From Niastella yeongjuensis (GTDB lineage: Bacteria > Bacteroidota > Bacteroidia > Chitinophagales > Chitinophagaceae), in assembly GCF_900110245.1 (NCBI RefSeq), contig NZ_FOCZ01000007.1, positions 484,016 to 548,015 of the forward strand: a DNA stretch of 64,000 bases, read 5' to 3'. Each line of letters begins with the position of its first letter. Within the stretch, counting starts at the first letter, position 1. Positions 27,033-36,369 of this stretch are shown here, in pieces. The notes under the pieces are model-generated. The model saw only the letters and a list, made by a program, of their open reading frames with translations, had not been told where the DNA came from and ran no database searches. Position numbers and translations under genes: made by a program.

Positions 27033-28271
27033 TTAGTACAACAATCTCACCTTAATGGTGTCCTTCACCTCCTTCAACAACTGAACCGCTGTGTTAGACA
27101 GCTTTTTGTCAATATCCAGCACCACATACCCTATTTCATCATTTGTTTTCAGGTACTGGCCCAGGATGTTGATCTTGGCATTAGACAGGGTGGTATTGAT
27201 GGCAGACAGCACGCCCGGCACGTTACGGTGAATGTGCAGGATGCGATGCACACCTTCCTGTAGGGGCAGGCTTAAAGTAGGCACCGTATGTGAGCCAATG
27301 CTTGTTCCATGTTCAAGATACTGGTACAATTTGTTGCTCACATCTTCCCCAATGTTTTCCTGCGCCTCTTCGGTTGAACCGCCGATGTGCGGGGTCAGGA
27401 TCACGTTGGGTAAACCCTGTAACGGAGTAGAGAATTTGTCGCCGTTTTTTTCCGGCTCCCAGGGATACACATCCACTGCAGCGCCACTCATTGCTTTTTC
27501 CTCCAATGCCTTGGCCAGCGCTTCCAGCTCAACCACTTCCCCACGGGCATAGTTGATAAGGATAGACCCTTTCTTGAAATTCTTGATCACGTTCTTGTTG
27601 ATCATGTTTTTGGTGGCAGCCGTTTCGGGTACGTGCAGCGTTATGATATCGGCCTGGCTTACCACGTCTTTCAGGGTTTTCTTGGCTACAGCATTACCCA
27701 GCGGTAGTTTGGTGATGGTATCGTAAAAGATAACATGCATCCCCATGGCTTCGGCCAGAATGCTCACCTGGGTTCCGATATTACCATATCCGATAATGCC
27801 CAGGGTTTTGCCACGCAGCTCATAACTGCCCTTTGCGTCCTTCATCCATACACCCTCATGAGCGGCTTTGTTCTTATCAACAATGCGTCTGATCAACAGA
27901 ATAGACAGACCAATAACCAGCTCAGCTACGGAACGGGTATTGGAATACGGCGCATTGAACACCGCAACACCCTGTTGTTTAGCATATTTTAAATCAACCT
28001 GATTAACTCCAATACAAAAGCAACCGATTGCCTGTAGTTTCTTTGCAGCATCCAGTACACGCGGAGTGATCTGCGATTTGGATCGGATACCCAGCAAATG
28101 CACGTCCTTTATTTCCTTAATCAGGTCTTCTTCACTTAATGCCCCCGTTACCTTTTTAACGGATGTGTAACCATTGTCTTTAAAGAATTTAACAGCCGTG
28201 TCAGAGATGTTCTCAAGTAGAAGAATGTTTATCTTTTCCTTGGGATAACTCGTAATTTGTTTGTCGGTCAT
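27033..28271 (-). CDS. serA: D-3-phosphoglycerate dehydrogenase
   Basis: First enzyme of serine biosynthesis, oxidising 3-phosphoglycerate to 3-phosphohydroxypyruvate with NAD. 412 residues: N-terminal catalytic half (LLGIRSKSQITPRVLDAAKKL, FNAPYSNTRSVAELVIG), Rossmann domain (GIIGYGNIGTQ), catalytic motifs (LHVPETAAT, INYARGEVVE with the Arg, LTPHIGGSTEEAQENIG with the His), and a C-terminal ACT domain (LHIHRNVPGVLSAINTTLSNAKINI) that usually gives serine feedback control. The 412-residue length and single ACT domain match the E. coli-type enzyme. Start ATG at 28271. Confidence 0.95.
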   Translation of the reverse strand: MTDKQITSYPKEKINILLLENISDTAVKFFKDNGYTSVKKVTGALSEEDLIKEIKDVHLLGIRSKSQITPRVLDAAKKLQAIGCFCIGVNQVDLKYAKQQGVAVFNAPYSNTRSVAELVIGLSILLIRRIVDKNKAAHEGVWMKDAKGSYELRGKTLGIIGYGNIGTQVSILAEAMGMHVIFYDTITKLPLGNAVAKKTLKDVVSQADIITLHVPETAATKNMINKNVIKNFKKGSILINYARGEVVELEALAKALEEKAMSGAAVDVYPWEPEKNGDKFSTPLQGLPNVILTPHIGGSTEEAQENIGEDVSNKLYQYLEHGTSIGSHTVPTLSLPLQEGVHRILHIHRNVPGVLSAINTTLSNAKINILGQYLKTNDEIGYVVLDIDKKLSNTAVQLLKEVKDTIKVRLLY

Positions 28272-28427
28272 AATGAATCCTACTGCTTTTACGTTATCTT
28301 AGTTAAAAGATTGCAAATATAGTTCATAGTTGCAGAAAGTTGGGCATAGAAATTGAATTCATGGCCCGTTACTGAACCGTTTTCTGTAACTTTGTACATT
28401 AGTTGAAACCATAAATTAATAGTCCTG

Positions 28428-29714
28428 GTGAAAAACATAGTCAGGTTGTTGCTAACCCTAGTGGTATTGGAAAGTTGTGCTCGAGTTAATAATAAGAAGG
28501 TTACTTCCTCCCCTATGAATGAAGGTGATACTTCATCACTTTCTCATGCCGTTCCTTTAACCCCCGAAGAGATGAGTTATTATAAGAGAATGGTCAGCAA
28601 CCATCTCGACTCTACCTTCAGTAAAACCAGGTTCAATGGCAGTGTGCTGGTAGCCAAAAATGGCCAGGTCATTTACGAAATGTACAATGGCTTCATAGAT
28701 CCCCGCACCGGAAAAGACTCCATCACGCCCAGTACGCCATTCCATCTTGCCTCAGTATCAAAGACCTTTACCGGTATGGCCACCCTCAAACTGTGGCAGG
28801 AAGGCAAACTCAATATCGACGATCCCGTTTCAAAATACTTACCGGGCTTTCCTTTGGAAGCCGTTACCGTACGCCTGTTGCTGAACCATCGAAGCGGTAT
28901 TCCCAAATATGACCACTACATGGGGTCCATGGGTTGGGACAGACACAAGATGGTTTCTAACCAGGATGTACTCGATTTCCTTATCGCCAACTACAAGAAA
29001 ATACCTATAGCGCCTGCCAACCATGGCTTCAGCTATTCCAATACCAATTTTGCCCTGCTGGCCCTCATCATTGAAAAAGTAAGCGGCCAGAGCTACCCTG
29101 AATACCTGAAAAAGACATTCTTCGAACCGTTTGGGATGAAAGACACCTATGTGTTCACCCTTGCCGATTCTGCGAAATACATGCCTTCCTTTTATTACAG
29201 CGGAAAAGAATATAGGTTCGAATTTCTCGATGCGGTATATGGCGACAAAAACGTTTACAGCACCGTACGTGACCTGCTGAAATGGGACCAGGCCCTGAAA
29301 AATGAAAGCATCTTTAAAAAGTCATTCCTCGATCAGGCCTATTCCGGTTATAGTTTTGAAAAACCGGGTACCCACAATTATGGTTTGGGCTGGCGCATGT
29401 ACCTGTTGAATAATGGCAAAAAGCTCATTTACCACAATGGCTGGTGGCATGGCAACCGCACCTCTTTTTATCGGATGCTGGATGAGGATGCTACCATTAT
29501 TGCCCTGTGTAATAATGATTGCCGCTACGTTTACAAGGTGAAGGAAATGGCCGATATTTTCGGTGATTACCTGCAAAACAACAACCGCTACGACGATGAC
29601 GATCCCAGCAACCCACAGATTGCTCAGGCTCAAAAACCAGTTGTAACACGTCGCTCGCACACCGTTGCGCATAAAAAGAAACCTGCCGGTCGCCGTTCTA
29701 CTGCCAAAAAGTAA
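28428..29714 (+). CDS. Serine hydrolase of the class C beta-lactamase/penicillin-binding family
   Basis: Predicted exported enzyme of 428 residues starting at GTG 28428; TAACTTTG at 28387-28394 fits a -7 element. Signal sequence (IVRLLLTLVVLESC) with an imperfect lipobox. Catalytic motifs are present: SVSK (SxxK), the Tyr-Ser-Asn motif in FSYSNTNFAL, and the third-motif region HNGWWHGNRTS replacing the usual KTG/HxG. A basic tail of about 40 residues rich in K, R and H follows the domain (TRRSHTVAHKKKPAGRRST), which might bind DNA, nucleic acid or the cell wall. It could be an esterase or peptidase rather than a beta-lactamase. It lies 12 bp before the NAD(P)HX repair gene. Confidence 0.85.
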   Translation: MKNIVRLLLTLVVLESCARVNNKKVTSSPMNEGDTSSLSHAVPLTPEEMSYYKRMVSNHLDSTFSKTRFNGSVLVAKNGQVIYEMYNGFIDPRTGKDSITPSTPFHLASVSKTFTGMATLKLWQEGKLNIDDPVSKYLPGFPLEAVTVRLLLNHRSGIPKYDHYMGSMGWDRHKMVSNQDVLDFLIANYKKIPIAPANHGFSYSNTNFALLALIIEKVSGQSYPEYLKKTFFEPFGMKDTYVFTLADSAKYMPSFYYSGKEYRFEFLDAVYGDKNVYSTVRDLLKWDQALKNESIFKKSFLDQAYSGYSFEKPGTHNYGLGWRMYLLNNGKKLIYHNGWWHGNRTSFYRMLDEDATIIALCNNDCRYVYKVKEMADIFGDYLQNNNRYDDDDPSNPQIAQAQKPVVTRRSHTVAHKKKPAGRRSTAKK

Positions 29715-29726
29715 CTAATTTTCGGA

Positions 29727-31235
29727 ATGCAAATTTTTGCTACCGAACAAATCAGGGCGTGGGATGAATATACCATCCGTCACGAACCCATTGCCTCTGT
29801 CGATTTGATGGAGCGCGCTGCTACAGCCTGTTATGAATGGCTATTACAAAACAATTATAAAGGGAAAGCCTTCTCCATCTTTTGCGGCAAAGGCAATAAT
29901 GGCGGCGACGGATTGGTCATTGCCCGGCTGCTGGCCCAAACCCATCATACGGTTACCGTTTATATTCTTGAGTTTGGCCATAAGGGTACAGTAGATTTTC
30001 AGCTCAACCTGGCCCGGTTGCACGATACCAATGCCACCATCCGTTTCATTTCTTCAGAAGAAAACCTACACGCCATCCCGGCCGGCGAAGTGATCATCGA
30101 TGCGTTGTTGGGTTCCGGCATCAACCGCCCGGCCGACGGTCTCACCGCTTACCTGATACAACATATTAACAATAGTAATAATGAAGTGATAGCCGTCGAT
30201 ATTCCCAGCGGTCTGTTTGTTGACCACAGCGCTAAAGGGAATATTGTAATTAAGGCGCATCACACCCTTAGTTTTCAGTGTTTTAAACCGGCTTTCCTGA
30301 TGCCGGAAAACGCAGCCAGCATTGGCGATGTGCACCTGTTAGACATAGGACTGCTTCCGGAATTCTTGTCCATGCAGGATTCGCCCTTTCAGCTTATTGA
30401 CCCGGCAATGGTGAAACAATTGGTGCAACCGCGCAAACCTTTTTCGCACAAAGGCGATTACGGCCATGCCGCCATCATTGCAGGTAGTTATGGGATGATG
30501 GGTGCTGCCGTTTTATGCGCCCGCGCCTGTTTACGCAGTGGTGTAGGCAAGCTCACCTGTCATATTCCGGCTGTGGGGTACAACATCATGCAATCTTCGG
30601 TGCCCGAAGCCATGTGTAAAACAGGTGCTGCTGGCGACGAAAGCGCCACTTCCGGCCATGCAATCCAGGAAATGGACAAATACGACACCATTGGTATAGG
30701 TCCGGGACTGGGGTCGAATGCCAGTAATATTGCGCTTTTATATAACATTTTTGAACAGAACCGCCGTCCGATGGTGATCGATGCCGATGGATTGAACGCG
30801 ATAGGGAAAGAAAAAGCCCTGCTGAACAAGATCCCCCTGGGCTCCATTCTTACCCCGCACCCCAAAGAATTTGAACGGTTGTTTGGAAAAACCGACAATG
30901 ATTACGACCGTATACAACTAGCCCTGCAAACAGCAACAGATAATGATTTATATATTGTATTAAAGGGCCGATATACATTTATTGCGTCCCCCGATGGCAA
31001 GGGCTATTTTAACAGCACCGGCAATCCTGGTATGGCCAGCGGCGGTACCGGCGACGTGTTGACCGGAATTATTACCGGACTGCTGGCGCAGAAATATCCA
31101 CCCCTGCACGCCGCCATTTTAGGGGTGTATTTGCATGGTCTTGCCGGCGATCTGGCCGCTGCTTATGCTTCACAGCCTTCCCTGATAGCCTCTGACCTGG
31201 TAGATTTTTTAGGTCAGGCGTATCAATCGTTATAA
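29727..31235 (+). CDS. nnr: Bifunctional ADP-dependent NAD(P)H-hydrate dehydratase / NAD(P)H-hydrate epimerase
   Basis: Metabolite-repair enzyme that returns damaged NADHX/NADPHX to NAD(P)H. N-terminal YjeF epimerase domain (residues about 1-210: SVDLMERAATACYEWL, GKGNNGGDGLVIARLL, IIDALLGSGINRP, DIPSGLF) and C-terminal ribokinase-like dehydratase domain (GDYGHAAIIAGSYGMMGA, IDADGLNAIG, LTPHPKEFERLFG, NPGMASGGTGDVLTGIITGLLAQ). 502 residues, normal for the fused form. Cytoplasmic. Confidence 0.95.
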   Translation: MQIFATEQIRAWDEYTIRHEPIASVDLMERAATACYEWLLQNNYKGKAFSIFCGKGNNGGDGLVIARLLAQTHHTVTVYILEFGHKGTVDFQLNLARLHDTNATIRFISSEENLHAIPAGEVIIDALLGSGINRPADGLTAYLIQHINNSNNEVIAVDIPSGLFVDHSAKGNIVIKAHHTLSFQCFKPAFLMPENAASIGDVHLLDIGLLPEFLSMQDSPFQLIDPAMVKQLVQPRKPFSHKGDYGHAAIIAGSYGMMGAAVLCARACLRSGVGKLTCHIPAVGYNIMQSSVPEAMCKTGAAGDESATSGHAIQEMDKYDTIGIGPGLGSNASNIALLYNIFEQNRRPMVIDADGLNAIGKEKALLNKIPLGSILTPHPKEFERLFGKTDNDYDRIQLALQTATDNDLYIVLKGRYTFIASPDGKGYFNSTGNPGMASGGTGDVLTGIITGLLAQKYPPLHAAILGVYLHGLAGDLAAAYASQPSLIASDLVDFLGQAYQSL

Positions 31236-31282
31236 GAAAATCCAGATATTACCGTTTTAAACCCAATCCGAATTGCGATACT

Positions 31283-31804
31283 ATGAAAACTTCCCCTTTC
31301 CTGGTCAACCTGATTATTTATGGGCCATATATTTTATTGCTCATTCTTTTTCTCATCTTTTTTTACCGGGCTATCCGGTTCCATGGCATTACAAAACTTA
31401 AGAAATTTACGGTGGGTATGCTGGGCGTTTTTGTCATAGCATTCGCCTTGCGTTATTTCAAATTAAACTTCTTTGACTGGGTACCCATCCAGTTTTTAAA
31501 AGTAGCCGGCACTGGCAATACCACCATTCTGCTGATCCTGCTGATGATGATCTTTTTCGCGATGTCCATTGCCAAAATACGCACAGAGAAAAAAGCCCGG
31601 TTCCTTAGCCTGAACTGGCTGCTCATTTGCCTGTTCAGCGTCGCATATATTTTCTGGCTCGTTTATCTTTATATGCTTTGGAAAGAACCTACGGGGCGGG
31701 CAGCCTATATGAAACAGATGATCTATCCTCTTTTGTGGGTATTGGTATCCGGTATCAGCCTTTGGAAGATCAAAAAAGAGAAACGCCGGTTGATCTATGC
31801 TTGA
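31283..31804 (+). CDS. Small multi-pass membrane protein, unknown function
   Basis: 173 residues with about five hydrophobic helices (LIIYGPYILLLILFLIFFY, FTVGMLGVFVIAFALRYF, TTILLILLMMIFFAMSI, LNWLLICLFSVAYIFWLVYLYML, MIYPLLWVLVSGISLW) and a basic C-terminus (KIKKEKRRLIYA), which by the positive-inside rule should be cytoplasmic. I do not recognise a family. It lies 47 bp after nnr on the same strand and may be co-transcribed with it. Confidence 0.7.
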   Translation: MKTSPFLVNLIIYGPYILLLILFLIFFYRAIRFHGITKLKKFTVGMLGVFVIAFALRYFKLNFFDWVPIQFLKVAGTGNTTILLILLMMIFFAMSIAKIRTEKKARFLSLNWLLICLFSVAYIFWLVYLYMLWKEPTGRAAYMKQMIYPLLWVLVSGISLWKIKKEKRRLIYA

Positions 31805-31889
31805 TCGAACAGATTGAGGGTAAAATAGAGGGCCAGGTAATTGTGATCCTGACCAAATATGTAAGAAAGCAAGCCTAATGAATTGTAAA

Positions 31890-31963
31890 TAGTGAATGGT
31901 GAGTAAGCTCGCGACCCTACTCACCCCTCACTACTCACTACTCACTGCTCACTACTCACTGCC
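31890..31963. repeat. Palindromic tandem-repeat element, ACTACTC type
   Basis: Arms TAGTGAATGGTGAGTA (31890-31905) and TACTCACCCCTCACTA (31918-31933) pair with two mismatches around a core containing GCTCGCGA, and the right arm continues as degenerate CACTACT repeats to 31963. It lies between convergent genes. Confidence 0.75.
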
Positions 31964-32449
31964 CTAATCCTTAGCAAACTTTACAATAAACTCCACTACC
32001 TGAAAACAACTGCGGGCGGGGCGGCCTTCACCGGGCACTACCAGTCGAAACGGGCCTTTGCCTTCGGGCAATGGTTTATCGTCGGCCCGGGTAGCCAGGA
32101 TGATGGTCTTTTTAGAAAGCGCGGTATCCATTTCAGCCAGGGCAAATAATACCTGGTAACCATCGGCACATTTTACCAGCACATATTTGGTGAGGTTTTC
32201 TCCATGCAGTTGTTTGCCGGTTGTAACGCCTGCATTATTCAGGATATCCAGCACCGGTACACCGGTATAACTGTGGTCTTTGCCATCTTTGTCGGTAAGG
32301 GAAACCGATACCTTATTCATCTTTGCAATATCGGCCTCATATAATTTCAGGGTCTTGCTCACTTCGCCCGTTACCTGTACATATGCCTGCGCAGAAGCAA
32401 CATAACCTATACACACCAATAAAGCCGATGCAATCAAATTCTTTATCAT
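31964..32449 (-). CDS. Exported molybdopterin-binding-fold protein
   Basis: Predicted periplasmic protein of 161 residues with signal peptide (LIASALLVCIGYVASAQA). The mature part matches the oxidoreductase molybdopterin-binding (sulfite-oxidase-like) fold: VQVTGEVSKTLKLYEADIAKM, SYTGVPVLDILNNAG, VKCADGYQVLFALAEMD, FRLVVPGEGRPARSCFQVV. It is short for a catalytic subunit, so it may be a cofactor or anion-binding relative. It is the last gene of a minus-strand set with a di-haem peroxidase (2 bp upstream) and a TonB receptor, and a ModE-like regulator lies farther upstream, so the set may concern molybdenum or tungsten compounds. Confidence 0.75.
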   Translation of the reverse strand: MIKNLIASALLVCIGYVASAQAYVQVTGEVSKTLKLYEADIAKMNKVSVSLTDKDGKDHSYTGVPVLDILNNAGVTTGKQLHGENLTKYVLVKCADGYQVLFALAEMDTALSKKTIILATRADDKPLPEGKGPFRLVVPGEGRPARSCFQVVEFIVKFAKD

Positions 32450-32451
32450 AC

Positions 32452-33507
32452 TTATTTGTTTTTAAATGGGTCTGAAAAGCGTTTGTCGGTAATAAAAGAA
32501 GAATCCGTAAGCATATGCAAAAAAGCGATCAGGTCTTTTTTCTCCTGTGCCGTCAATTGCAGCTGCTTACCATGAGTGGTATTCGAATTATCTTGCAGAA
32601 ATATACTCAACGTACGGCTGGATTGTACATGATCGCTGTAGTGATCTACCACTTCTTCCAGCGTATTAAACCGGCCATCGTGCATATAAGGGGCCGTTAA
32701 GGCAATATTCCGTAAGGTAACTACCCTGAACCTGCCCTTGTCTGTCGGTTGTTTGGTGATACCTTCCCGGCCTGCATCGCCGGGCATACTATCAAGGCCG
32801 TTGTTATGAAACAACTCATTGAATGTTTTAGGACCACCATGACAGTGCCCGCAGGCAGCACCCCGAACCTGTTTCTCGGGATTGGGATTGGCAAAGAAAA
32901 GCGTCATGCCATTCAACTCCGAAGGGGTCGGTTGGTATTTTTCCTGCAAGTACTGGTCGTACCGGGAGTTACAGGAGATCAGCGTTCTTTCAAACTGCGT
33001 AATGGCGTTTATAATGCCTTCGGCAGTTATATGGCTGGAACCGAATGCACTTTTGAATAATGCCGGATATGGTTTTGCTGCCTGTAATTTTTCAGCCGAC
33101 TTGCACAGGGCCTGTCCCATTTCATGTTCATCGGTCAATGGGGTGGCAGCCTGTTCTTCCAGTCCATCTGCACGCCCATCCCAAAAGAAATTACGCACCC
33201 AAACCAGGTTGGCCAGTGTCATGGAATTGCGTTTGGTAAGGGTGCCGTCAACACCGGTACTAAAAGGTTTACCATCTGTAAAAGCATATTCCTGCCGGTG
33301 ACAGGTAGCACAGGAAATGCGGTTATTGGCAGAAAGCTTTGTTTCATAAAACAGGCGTCTGCCCAATGCCACTCCTTCCACGGTTACCGGATTATCGGCA
33401 GGAATATATATGCGGTTACCAAAATAGCTGGGATAGCTCAACGGCAGCGGCGTGGGCGTGTTTGTCGTTATCGCCAGTCCAATTATTATCAGCAGGGAGT
33501 TTCGCAT
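32452..33507 (-). CDS. Di-haem cytochrome-c peroxidase family protein
   Basis: Periplasmic CCP/MauG-type protein of 351 residues with an N-terminal hydrophobic signal. Two CxxCH haem sites are visible: CATCH at residues 66-70 and CGHCH at 219-223, each in typical surroundings (RISCATCHRQEYAFTDG and RGAACGHCHGGPKTF). TLRNIALTAPYMHDGRFNTLEEVVDHY is the family C-terminal signature. It may reduce peroxide or oxidise a partner protein. It lies 5 bp after the TonB receptor stop and 2 bp before the molybdopterin-fold gene, so the three are almost certainly one operon. Confidence 0.92.
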   Translation of the reverse strand: MRNSLLIIIGLAITTNTPTPLPLSYPSYFGNRIYIPADNPVTVEGVALGRRLFYETKLSANNRISCATCHRQEYAFTDGKPFSTGVDGTLTKRNSMTLANLVWVRNFFWDGRADGLEEQAATPLTDEHEMGQALCKSAEKLQAAKPYPALFKSAFGSSHITAEGIINAITQFERTLISCNSRYDQYLQEKYQPTPSELNGMTLFFANPNPEKQVRGAACGHCHGGPKTFNELFHNNGLDSMPGDAGREGITKQPTDKGRFRVVTLRNIALTAPYMHDGRFNTLEEVVDHYSDHVQSSRTLSIFLQDNSNTTHGKQLQLTAQEKKDLIAFLHMLTDSSFITDKRFSDPFKNK

Positions 33508-33512
33508 ATTAC

Positions 33513-35525
33513 TTATAAACGGTACACTAAATTTACAAAATAGTTGCGCCCGGCCTCGGGGTATCCTTCCACCAGGGTATAGTTTCTATCGGTAATATTG
33601 TTAATGCCTGCTTCAACAGAAAAGTAACGCCATACATTCACGGTAGCGCTGGCATTCAACAACATAAAGGAACCGGATTTTACCCCATATGTAGTGCTGT
33701 ATCTTTCAGAATTATATTCAGTATTTGCCTGTATGGTAAAGCGGTTGCGCAACTGGTATTGCAGAAAGCCAAATACTTTGTGTTCGGGCACATCAGTAAA
33801 ATGCACCGCCGCATTGCTCAGGTTGTTCCGTTTAACATAGGTATAATTCAAACCTGCTTTCAGTGAGGTCAGGATCATGTATTCTGCACCGGCCTCTGCA
33901 CCCAGGTATTCCGACTCCCCAACATTCTGCAACTGGCTTTGCCATACATTGCGCACGGGATCGAGGTACACATTGTTTACTGAAAGAATGGTGTTATTTA
34001 TTTTGCTGTAGAATGCCGCAGCCTGTACCCGCAGGCGGTTGTTGAATGTGCCGGCATACCCCAGTTCATAGTTTACACTGTACTCTGCCTGCAGGTCGGG
34101 ATTGGGAATGGCCGTACCAAGGCGGTAAGAATACCGGTCTTTGGTGGTGGCAAACCTGGTTTTACGGGCAACAGACAGGTTAAACGAGTTAATGGCATTT
34201 AATTTATATACCAACCCGCCCTGTACATTAATGGCGTTGTTGTCGTTTGCCGGGTAATCGGTAATTTCTTTGGTGGTGCTGTTATAATTCTGAGCTTTTA
34301 TGCTGGCCCTGTTATTATAACTAAAGCCCGTTAATAAAGTAAGGGCTGGCATAAGGCGGTATTCATTTTCAAAACCCGCGGTAAACGTTTTGTCGCTCAT
34401 GGTACGTTCCGGCTCGCCTTCATTGTGCTCGCGGTGTACGTCCTGTTTGTATTGTACCGTGGCCTTTACTACATCGCGGCCCCGGAACAGGCTGATGCCA
34501 TACTCTCCTATTCCGCCAAAAGTATAATCGCGATAGATGCTCGTAAATGCATATGGTTTTGAAATGGTAGTATAGCTGCCATCGTCAAAAGATTTCAGGT
34601 CATTATTGAAAACATCGTAATACAATCGTGTCTTTACATACTGATTGCTGTCGATAGCGGTGTTGGAAATAAAATACAGGCTCTGTTTATCCCATTTGGG
34701 CCATTGCCAGTACCGGGGACTTTTATACAGGCTGTTGAGCGTATCATTGCCTGCATACACCGGTGATCCTTTTTTGCCATGCTGGTAAATATAACTCAGG
34801 GCGTATTCCGATCTGCTATTGGGCGTAAAACCAACCTTTATATTGTACTTTTCATCACTGCTGTAGGAATTGTTCCGACTTCCGCCTTCTTCTGTTTTTA
34901 CTCCTGTAAAATTATTACTGAGCGGAAAGGAATCGCGGTTCATTTTAGAAGCACCGGCCTGGAGATAAAACTTGCCCAGGTTGCTGCCGACATTGATATT
35001 GGTACGATAGCCTCCCGATAGCCAGCCGCTGGCGCCATTCAATTCAAATTGTTTTACGGGCCGGCGACTGATCAAATTGATCGCACCACCCATGGCATTG
35101 GGGCCATACAACACAGAGGTGTAGCCTTTTGATACATTGATCTCTGCCAGGTCAAAGGTTGTAAAACGGCCAAGGTCAACATAACCATCGTAGGGCACAT
35201 ATACCGGAATCCCATCGATCAATAAGGGCACCTGTCTGAGGTCAAAGCCTCTTACAAAGACCATCGCCTCGTTGCGCGGGCCAACTGACGACAACGTAAC
35301 ACCCGGCAACAGGTTGAGGGCTTTTGATACATCGTTTTTGGCAAAGTCCTGTACCGTGCGGGCGCTCAGGGTGGAATTGATTGGTTTATTCCGTTCCCCG
35401 GTTACCACCACTTCACCCAGGGTAAATACGTGATTGGGGGTGGAATCATTGTTATTTGCAGGAGCTTGTTGTGCAGATACAACCTCACTGGAAAGAATTA
35501 ATGCAACCATTAATCTTTTGTACAT
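33513..35525 (-). CDS. TonB-dependent receptor
   Basis: A 670-residue outer-membrane transporter. Signal peptide (LMVALILSSEVVSAQ), TonB-box-like stretch (FTLGEVVVTGE), plug domain (LLPGVTLSSVGPRNEAMVFVRGFDLRQVPLLIDGIPV, then YTSVLYGPNAMGGAINLISRRP) and a barrel that ends NYFVNLVYRL with aromatic closing residues. Unlike the SusC protein it lacks the N-terminal carboxypeptidase-like domain, so it is of the siderophore/metal-complex type. Context with a peroxidase, molybdopterin-fold protein and ModE-like regulator suggests a metal complex as ligand, but that is inference. Confidence 0.93.
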   Translation of the reverse strand: MYKRLMVALILSSEVVSAQQAPANNNDSTPNHVFTLGEVVVTGERNKPINSTLSARTVQDFAKNDVSKALNLLPGVTLSSVGPRNEAMVFVRGFDLRQVPLLIDGIPVYVPYDGYVDLGRFTTFDLAEINVSKGYTSVLYGPNAMGGAINLISRRPVKQFELNGASGWLSGGYRTNINVGSNLGKFYLQAGASKMNRDSFPLSNNFTGVKTEEGGSRNNSYSSDEKYNIKVGFTPNSRSEYALSYIYQHGKKGSPVYAGNDTLNSLYKSPRYWQWPKWDKQSLYFISNTAIDSNQYVKTRLYYDVFNNDLKSFDDGSYTTISKPYAFTSIYRDYTFGGIGEYGISLFRGRDVVKATVQYKQDVHREHNEGEPERTMSDKTFTAGFENEYRLMPALTLLTGFSYNNRASIKAQNYNSTTKEITDYPANDNNAINVQGGLVYKLNAINSFNLSVARKTRFATTKDRYSYRLGTAIPNPDLQAEYSVNYELGYAGTFNNRLRVQAAAFYSKINNTILSVNNVYLDPVRNVWQSQLQNVGESEYLGAEAGAEYMILTSLKAGLNYTYVKRNNLSNAAVHFTDVPEHKVFGFLQYQLRNRFTIQANTEYNSERYSTTYGVKSGSFMLLNASATVNVWRYFSVEAGINNITDRNYTLVEGYPEAGRNYFVNLVYRL

Positions 35526-35639
35526 AAGCAGTTAGATTTTAAGCGTTATGTACGCAAAGATATAACGTGATGGTTGTATTATGACTGATTTTAATCAGGA
35601 AATATTGGGGAAGTAAGCCTGTTATACTTTTTAAAGTGG

Positions 35640-35818
35640 CGTTTCAGGTTTCAAGTTACAGGTTGCCGGTTATCGGATTCCGGTTACCCGGTTCGCGGCG
35701 GTCGGATTCTTAGATTGTGTAGTTGGTGTTAGTCGCTGTTGCGTTTCACTTCCCGACCATATTCTGGATGCCCGAATTTCAAGACCCGGTAACCGGTGAC
35801 TGGTAACTGGTAGCCAAC
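35640..35818. repeat. Palindromic tandem-repeat element, CCGGTTAC type
   Basis: The left half (about 35646-35692) repeats degenerate CCGGTTAC-like units; the right half (35779-35818, ACCCGGTAACCGGTGACTGG onward) is its approximate reverse complement. Between them lies the core GGTTCGCGGCGG. Together they can form a long imperfect stem-loop within the 294-bp gap between the ModE-like gene and the TonB receptor. Confidence 0.65.
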
Positions 35819-35819
35819 T

Positions 35820-36188
35820 TTAAACTGTCAACTTTAGACTTTCTTCCTCCATAAACTTCCTAAACCGCTCCCGTAACGACAGATACCATTCAATCAATTG
35901 TTTGGCATCATCGGAAATGGAAGAGCCGCCGCCTTTTTCACCACCGGTTGCCGTTACCACCAGGGGACTGCCAACGATCTCATTCAACCGGTTTACAATT
36001 TCCCAGGCTTTTTTATACGACATGCCCATTTTTTTGGCAGCCTGGTTTATGCTTCCTGTTTCTTCAATCCGTTGTAGTAACTCAACCGGGCCGGGACCAA
36101 AAAAGCGGGTCCCGTTTCCTTCCAGCCACAGACTTCCATTAACCCGGAATTGACCATTTGTCAATATGTCCCTCATTTGATTTTTCAT
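35820..36188 (-). CDS. ModE-type winged-helix regulator, DNA-binding domain only
   Basis: 122-residue single-domain regulator resembling the N-terminal domain of ModE: FGPGPVELLQRIEETGSINQAAKKMGMSYKKAWEIVNRLNE is the winged HTH and GGEKGGGSSISDDAKQLIEWY the wing and following helix. ModE normally has C-terminal molybdate-binding (TOBE) domains; these are missing, as in many stand-alone Bacteroidota and proteobacterial ModE-like proteins. It lies upstream of the TonB receptor, peroxidase and molybdopterin-fold genes on the same strand and could regulate them in response to molybdate, though it lacks a visible ligand site. Confidence 0.8.
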   Translation of the reverse strand: MKNQMRDILTNGQFRVNGSLWLEGNGTRFFGPGPVELLQRIEETGSINQAAKKMGMSYKKAWEIVNRLNEIVGSPLVVTATGGEKGGGSSISDDAKQLIEWYLSLRERFRKFMEEESLKLTV

Positions 36189-36310
36189 GATGCAATAATA
36201 AATATTCTAATGTAAATCGCTTGTATATTAATAAAGCAATATATCAATGAAATAAACTACCCACACACCCCTAACCGTTATTAACAACAAAACATTTTGT
36301 TCTTTTTCTC

Positions 36311-36342
36311 TTGAACTATCATTTTATTCTTTCTATCTTTTG
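36311..36342 (+). promoter_or_regulatory. Putative Bacteroidota sigma promoter of the beta-propeller gene
   Basis: TTG at 36311-36313 followed by a 20-base spacer and TATCTTTTG at 36334-36342, close to the consensus TTG-N19-21-TAnnTTTG (one T too many). It lies about 30 bp before the ATG at 36370. Confidence 0.5.
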
Positions 36343-36369
36343 CGCACAATTTTTAATTCAATCCTTAAT

